Shown: positions 60,701 through 64,000 of the stretch, one piece after another
Layout of the letters: each line of letters opens with the position of its first letter
Numbering within the stretch: the stretch's first letter is position 1
The notes under the pieces: generated by a model
Database searches by the model: none
What the model saw: only the letters and a program-made list of their open reading frames with translations
What the model was told of the DNA's origin: nothing
From: Congeria kusceri
Lineage: Eukaryota; Mollusca; Bivalvia; Myida; Dreissenidae
DNA: 64,000 bases
Direction of reading: 5' to 3'
Assembly (NCBI GenBank): GCA_027627225.1
Contig: CM051029.1
Location: forward strand, 9,462,215 to 9,526,214
Position numbers and translations under genes: made by a program

Positions 60701-61660
60701 GAATGTTGAATTGGCATTGTATATAGGGTAAGACTCGTCTGTTACAGGTCGGGGGAGCAATGTCAAAGAGCTGAGTGTAACTGGAATAAAACAAAGTATA
60801 ATTGCTGGTTTACATACACTATATGTAGCCTTCACACAGGTAGGAAAATGTAAACCGCTTACACACTTACTATGCTTAAATCGAAACTGTGTTTATCATA
60901 CATGTATACACAGCTTAAAACAAAAACAGGTATTTATCGAATATGAATTCCTATATAAAAAGGATATTTTATGAAAATATTGGGAGATTAAAACAAAACC
61001 TTATATATAGGAATAAGGAACCCAAAGATATCACTAGTAGAGAAACCATGATTAACATCCGCAGGTCATTTATTTGAGGCAAGTGATGGCAAATGGCTGT
61101 CACTGTCATCATTAATGATTTAGAAATCAGATTTTTTTTTCTGATTTAAAATGGAGTACAAACATATAAACATATATATGAAAAAAGTTATATATTTTGT
61201 AAATATATACTTGAATGAAATGTACATAGATCAGTTTATTTCCAATGCAATTATTATCATGAACCTTACGTACATTTATACGGCACGTTTGCTATTGAAC
61301 ATATAAGCATACTTAGGAGATTTAACGTATAGTTGTTGCTGTAAGTTGTTACGCCTTCTATCACAGCGGAACAACGCCACTTGTCACCATTGTTGGACAC
61401 ATTAACGGCTTTCACTGCACATGTGTACACAGTTGATGAATTACAATGGCATTCCAATGTACCAGACGAATCGGGGGCATGACATGTAGATCCTACAAAC
61501 TCATGAACCACGATGACATCGTTTGTAACACTGGAACCTTTGGGCAATCTATGCCATCGAACCTTGGTAACCGGTGATGATATTGAGCATGTGAATAATA
61601 GTCTGTTGTTGAAAAACACATCGTCTACATCTGTGTGTATTTGCAAGCTTTGATTGGCAC
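51503..61660 (-). CDS. IgSF/FN3 receptor with ITAM-like tail (copy C, 5' partial)
   Basis: Fourteen exons join in one continuous frame of 1,159 residues plus stop: nine Ig-like domains, FN3, TM helix and a 97-residue-class tail. Exon spans (5' to 3') are 61,660-61,313; 60,780-60,475; 56,640-56,344; 56,140-55,853; 55,550-55,242; 55,132-54,842; 54,689-54,405; 53,926-53,633; 53,521-53,207; 53,057-52,746; 52,617-52,510; 52,199-52,127; 51,906-51,854; 51,705-51,503. All extracellular exons are phase 1-1, one domain per exon. Many N-x-S/T sites indicate a glycosylated surface protein. By family knowledge such proteins act in cell recognition, adhesion or immune-type signalling; which one applies here is not shown. 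The signal peptide and first exon(s) were not found and probably lie beyond 64 kb or in the unassigned 61.7-64 kb. Linkage of the two most distal exons across a 3.8-kb intron is inferred from phase. Confidence 0.8.
51854..51906 (-). CDS. Copy C exon 13: short tail exon
   Basis: The exon is 53 bp, ATTCAG| to G|GTAAGG, phase 2 in and 1 out. It encodes RNNDAPNTNESYETYRI, with two tyrosines (YETY and YRI followed by D). Phases fit exons 12 and 14 exactly. The copy A counterpart has the same length but no tyrosine. Confidence 0.75.
52127..52199 (-). CDS. Copy C exon 12: juxtamembrane tail exon
   Basis: The exon is 73 bp, TTTCAG| to CC|GTAAGT, phase 1 in and 2 out. It encodes QNCSKTYQTHINPTGQYEDL, then VREP. 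QYEDL is an acidic YxxL-type tyrosine site. No confident counterpart is seen in copies A or B. Confidence 0.75.
52510..52617 (-). CDS. Copy C exon 11: transmembrane helix
   Basis: The exon is 108 bp, phase 1-1 (TTACAG| to CATG|GTAAAT). A short Ser/Gly-rich stalk (DSGSATSTV) leads into GSVVGGILGVVFIITVFILL, followed by the basic RRYRSH stop-transfer. One pass, type I orientation. No acidic or basic residue is in the membrane core, so an adaptor-pairing charge is not evident. Confidence 0.85.
52746..53057 (-). CDS. Copy C exon 10: fibronectin type III domain
   Basis: The exon is 104 codons, phase 1-1 (CACAAG| to CCG|GTACAG). It shows typical FN3 landmarks: RPDVPNHLRTDRV (P at strand A), IVVGWIPGFNGG (W in strand B), FTIRYKEV (Y in strand C), IEGLKPDMTYQIKM (GLKP-x-T-x-Y, strands E-F) and MAENKIGKSEW (N-x-x-G-x-S). 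This is the membrane-proximal domain. It is intact here but frameshifted in copy A. Confidence 0.9.
53207..53521 (-). CDS. Copy C exon 9: Ig-like domain lacking the disulfide
   Basis: The exon is 105 codons, phase 1-1 (GCACAG| to AAAT|GTAGGA). It begins SPRASPFSPPILHVYKAPND, with VFTFTIVAYPEPD in strand B and FIWYKR (the conserved Trp) in strand C. MTIPRVQVGDYTTYMVNVTN covers strands E-F. Where I-set domains have C-x-A and Y-x-C, this one has F-T-I and Y-M-V-N, so the intradomain cysteines are absent. The same is true of copy A, so the loss predates the duplication. It abuts FN3. Confidence 0.8.
53633..53926 (-). CDS. Copy C exon 8: Ig domain
   Basis: The exon is 98 codons, phase 1-1 (ATTCCAG| to AACT|GTAAGT). 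It contains DQGETIELVCDADGDPEPS (first Cys) and YDSGTYKCLANNSFD (D-x-G-x-Y-x-C). The conserved strand-C Trp is not evident (SVRIVNATRE), an unusual feature also seen in copy A (VVSIVYATNG). I-set-like. Confidence 0.85.
54405..54689 (-). CDS. Copy C exon 7: Ig domain
   Basis: The exon is 95 codons, phase 1-1 (GCCACAG| to AAAT|GTAAGT). It reads PPTVQQKDNQTVLLNTSLT, then IVCNLSSVGNP, FIWTRTDS and TDEGEYRCNASN, a complete C-W-(D-E-G-x-Y-x-C) Ig signature. Several N-glycosylation sequons. Copy A keeps only the last third. Confidence 0.88.
54842..55132 (-). CDS. Copy C exon 6: Ig domain
   Basis: The exon is 97 codons, phase 1-1 (CATTAG| to TGC|GTAAGT). It contains VIEGWSFEISCSANSNPAS, ISWYDTGVKVG and NITCTAINTMVDSLVNSVS. 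The C-W-C pattern resembles the CD22/hemicentin-like C2/I-set repeats with S-x-N-P-x-x-x-I-x-W. It is paired in style with exon 5, suggesting internal domain duplication. Confidence 0.88.
55242..55550 (-). CDS. Copy C exon 5: Ig domain
   Basis: The exon is 103 codons, phase 1-1 (AACATAG| to CTGT|GTAAGT). It begins GPDVLTIRYSVVPNFF, with VQLICSANSTPPSTYTWGAG and DVTFTCSAENTMATTLRGN. It resembles exon 6 (CSAN-x-x-P-x-S and T-C-x-A-x-N-T-M), consistent with tandem domain duplication. Confidence 0.88.
55853..56140 (-). CDS. Copy C exon 4: Ig domain
   Basis: The exon is 96 codons, phase 1-1 (TTTTCAG| to TTAT|GTAAGT). It contains RIVRGDNISIECVWEANPPA, NVSWNGQQIHLSTL and NTTWTCLAFNLILDENGQE. First Cys, Trp and second Cys are all present. 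The N-P-P-x-x-V-x-W motif is shared with exons 5 and 6. Confidence 0.88.
56344..56640 (-). CDS. Copy C exon 3: Ig domain
   Basis: The exon is 99 codons, phase 1-1 (TATTTAG| to GTCGT|GTGAGT). It begins QVSKPVVAMNNKTVSEAVY, with VELRCSSSGYPSPSYRWTYP and HSIICVATNAYYSLNGSTG. The Cys-Trp-Cys pattern is complete. Numbering as exon 3 assumes that the 60.5-kb exon splices to it. Confidence 0.85.
56641..60474 (-). other. Long intron of copy C, no exon recognised
   Basis: About 3.8 kb of A+T-rich sequence separates two Ig exons. No further phase 1-1 Ig exon is seen. The 130-codon open frame at 59,278-59,670 (minus) has no recognised domain and no suitable splice sites were assigned. It may be chance or a TE remnant. 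Confidence 0.5.
60475..60780 (-). CDS. Copy C exon 2: Ig domain with GC donor
   Basis: The exon is 102 codons, phase 1-1. The acceptor is ATTCCAG|; the donor reads CAAT|GCAAGT, a GC-AG intron start otherwise matching the donor consensus. It reads TLSSLTLLPRPVTDE, then NSTFTCITSQSIPAASIDWF and NLSCVATYVYKN, a clear Ig C-W-C pattern. If the GC donor is not used, the frame runs two more codons to a TAG. Confidence 0.78.
61313..61660 (-). CDS. Copy C exon 1 (in window): Ig-like domain with extra cysteines
   Basis: The exon is 116 codons, phase 1-1 (AACTAG| to CTAA|GTATGC). It contains RLLFTCSISSPVTKVRWHRL (Cys and Trp) and NNGDKWRCSAVIEGV (second Cys). Between them are STCHAPD, LECHCNSS and VYTCAV, so the domain has at least four additional cysteines. 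It is longer than the other Ig exons, and V-like or a variant fold is possible. Upstream exons including the signal peptide are not seen. Confidence 0.75.
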
Positions 61661-64000
61661 CTAGTTAGAAAACAAAACACAAAGGACACACAAACAACAT
61701 CAAAATAATCGATAATAATCAATGTTAGTGTAAAGTTCATCAATCATGACGTTAACATGTAATTTCATAATCTAAACATTACTAATAATATATTAAAATA
61801 ATAATATTTTTATGATTTTCTGATACAAAATGTCATGTTTTTTTCTCTTTATTTGGTGTGTTGTGTTGTTTTTTTGTTGTTGTCAAAAAACGACAAAAAC
61901 AGATGTGAAAAAAACGCTCCTTTCAGAGTACAGTTTTGGACATTTTATTGAATTTTAGATAGACTGAAATGGTGAAAATATATTATGCACTATACCTTAA
62001 TTATCTGTCAGTTTTATGCAAGGCATTATTGAATGCAACCACTAATTTTAATATATCGATCCTAATATCCATGTTCTATTAATTGAAATAAGCATATGGC
62101 CAACGAATATTTCAATACAAAAACGAATCAATATATCTCATGTTACCATTTCATTGAAATAATATGCAAATTATCATAAATAGCATGACATTTCGAAAGT
62201 AGTATCACACAGTTTAACATTCAACGCGCTGTAAAACCATAAATATTAATGTGACACTTTTTTCGTGGATAGAACGATTCATGAGTTTAAGTTGTCAAAG
62301 AAGAATAATACATGCGGGCACTTTTGATAAGATAACATTTCCGAAAATTCGCTCATTAAAATATAATTTGTAATGTTCTAAACAGACCGCGTTTCTTCTT
62401 ATGTTGTTTCGACCATTTCAGGACACGTGCTAACATTAAAAAATATGTATCAGTTTGACGTTGTCAAATAGCTGCGTAACGCGTGTTTAGTACTACAATC
62501 GGTTTAGGACACTGACCCACGGAACCTATGCACACAATCCCGGAACCGGAAGGATCCGATTGCGATTGACACTCCCGGAACATACATTTTAAAATCATTA
62601 CGTATTGGAAATGAAACAACAACAACAACAAATAAATAGGTACTCGCGTTATCTATAGGCGTTTTTTCCCCATTTTTTCATTGTTGTTTCATTTCCAATA
62701 CCTAATGTATCTCCTGTTCCCAGTAAGTGGCTTATAGTGTGTTAACATGACATAATATAGTTCTTAATCCACCAATCCATCGGTAAAGCAAATAATCTAA
62801 AAAAATAAGCATTATTATTCAAGCATTTCTTAGTTTTTGAACATAAAGAAAATGTGTCATTTTACTGAATAATAAGAACAACGTTTGTTTTTTGTTGTTT
62901 TAATTTTTTAATATCTTTAATGAGTGATAAATACGTTTTCAGTGGAAATCCTAGTTTGTATGAATATTTTTTTTATTTGAACTTTACAAAATATCGATTG
63001 CTATGGTGTACACTTTCATTAAACATTCACAGTTATGTAAAGTGTTTTTTGTCACAGTGTTTTACATGTAAACATTTATATATAAGAGTAATGACACATT
63101 TCCAGGAGAGAAAACCCTAATTACATCCATATCCGAAAACACAAGTTTATATCACAAAGCATATTCATTTTTTAGACCCAGACTATTGGTACAGCTATCA
63201 TGTTTTTTTATAAAACTACAAAAAACAATAACAATAAAATAAACTCAAATACAAGTGAAATGCTACATAAACAATTTTTGCGATGCAAATTAAATTACAT
63301 TTGTTAATATCAATTAATTTAAGGTTAAGTTAAACAGACGGAATTTTCAGTGACTGTGTAGTAATCTAGGATGACCGATAAAAGCCCGGAAGCTTATTTG
63401 CGATGGGGTCCTCGGGTATAATACTTACTTGTGTCAACAAAAGCACAAAAAAACATTATTAAGACTTTGGAATCTGAAAGCTTTATATACTGTTTCTATA
63501 GCATACTTTGTAAAATGTCTGATGTATATGTCAGTTTTACTGAGGCAACACGATTGTTCACATAAAAATATAAGAAAAAATGTATACCACTGTCTAAAAT
63601 TCGGTTGATTGTTTCAATGCTTAAAAGACGATTCTTAACACTGCTTTGTATTGTTGCATTTGTTTCTATACTTGTATTGTTATCTGGCAAAAAATAAATG
63701 CAGTCATTATTGGTTACAGTCAAGAATATAGTGTTAGCTTATTCGGCACTTTTGTTCGAAACTTAAAAAACTGAATTTCGGGATCTGTGCAAAACACCGG
63801 TATTTCCGAGTTTAAACATCTAACAATTTTGATTGTCTATTCAAACATTTAAGGCGATAATTCACTTACGAGTATTTATATAGATAATATTTGTTGATTT
63901 TGTTGTAAGTTCGTATTTTATTACACGAGTGTTCATATAAAATGATTGTTTCACGAGTGGCACAGCCACGAATGGAAAATCTATTTTCTATGATTACGTG
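61661..64000. other. Upstream intron or 5' flank of copy C, nothing firm
   Basis: A further 5' exon and promoter are expected here or beyond the window, but none could be assigned. The short frame starting MNFTLTLIIIDYFDVV at 61,740 looks signal-like. However, it joins the next exon in the wrong frame and spans its splice acceptor. Confidence 0.45.
62603..62700. repeat. Perfect 20-bp inverted repeat, 58-bp spacer
   Basis: Arm 1 (62,603-62,622) reads 'tattggaaatgaaacaacaa' and arm 2 (62,681-62,700) is its exact reverse complement. Homology extends about 7 bp further outward with mismatches (cattacg / cctaatg). It could be a short MITE-like hairpin or a chance palindrome stabilised by the AAC/GTT run. 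Confidence 0.8.

Noticed and set aside
61549..61743. Signal-peptide-like frame beginning MNFTLTLIII upstream of the first visible Ig exon
   Set aside because: It reads through the AACTAG acceptor and enters the Ig exon in the wrong frame.

Overview
The window is animal nuclear DNA: A+T-rich, intron-rich, full of microsatellites, minisatellites and decayed transposons, and with no bacterial-style gene packing. Phase-1 Ig/FN3 exons, a degenerate LINE with an endonuclease ORF2, a mariner relic and repeat styles familiar from bivalves suggest a lophotrochozoan, most likely a bivalve mollusc. The species assignment is inference; no search was run.

Layout. 1-9 kb: intergenic DNA with a minus-strand LINE remnant (ORF1 plus ORF2 endonuclease, about 1.49-2.96 kb), a possible SANT-like fragment, a large (AGT)n microsatellite at 5.7-6.5 kb and a mariner-type transposase relic at 8.0-8.4 kb. 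9.0-32.8 kb and 36.9-46.55 kb are two direct, collinear copies of one segmental duplication. Each holds a 32-bp minisatellite (14.9-16.3 kb; 42.85-45.34 kb, inverted between copies) and the 3' end of an immunoglobulin-superfamily (IgSF) receptor gene on the minus strand. 50.6-61.7 kb holds the third and only intact copy.

The central object is that receptor family. Copy C (minus strand, about 61.66 to 51.50 kb, 5' end not seen) splices cleanly across 14 exons: nine Ig-like domains, one FN3 domain, one transmembrane helix and a cytoplasmic tail. The extracellular exons are all phase 1-1, and the 14 exons sum to 1,159 residues plus a stop. The tail carries a YxxL-x7-YxxI signature that fits the ITAM consensus, and a C-terminal YVNM motif (YxxM and YxN type). 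Copy B (45.87-46.48 kb) keeps only the last two exons. Copy A (17.08-36.45 kb) keeps the last Ig domains, FN3, TM and tail, but has in-frame stops, a frameshift and a changed splice donor, so it looks like a pseudogene.

The terminal exon of copy A contains a 15-kb, roughly 500-unit, 30-bp tandem array (about 17,246-32,255). Read on the minus strand in the exon frame, each unit encodes a version of SETLARHDNK or YETLARHDNK. Copy B carries the progenitor exactly once, in-frame, at the homologous place. The array is therefore a minisatellite born by amplification of a 10-codon cytoplasmic half-ITAM-like motif inside a coding exon. It then acquired higher-order block duplications (offsets about 1.90, 3.33, 3.55 and 5.60 kb) and recurrent frameshifting units. 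Long open frames on both strands of the array follow from its 30-bp period and do not show that it is translated.
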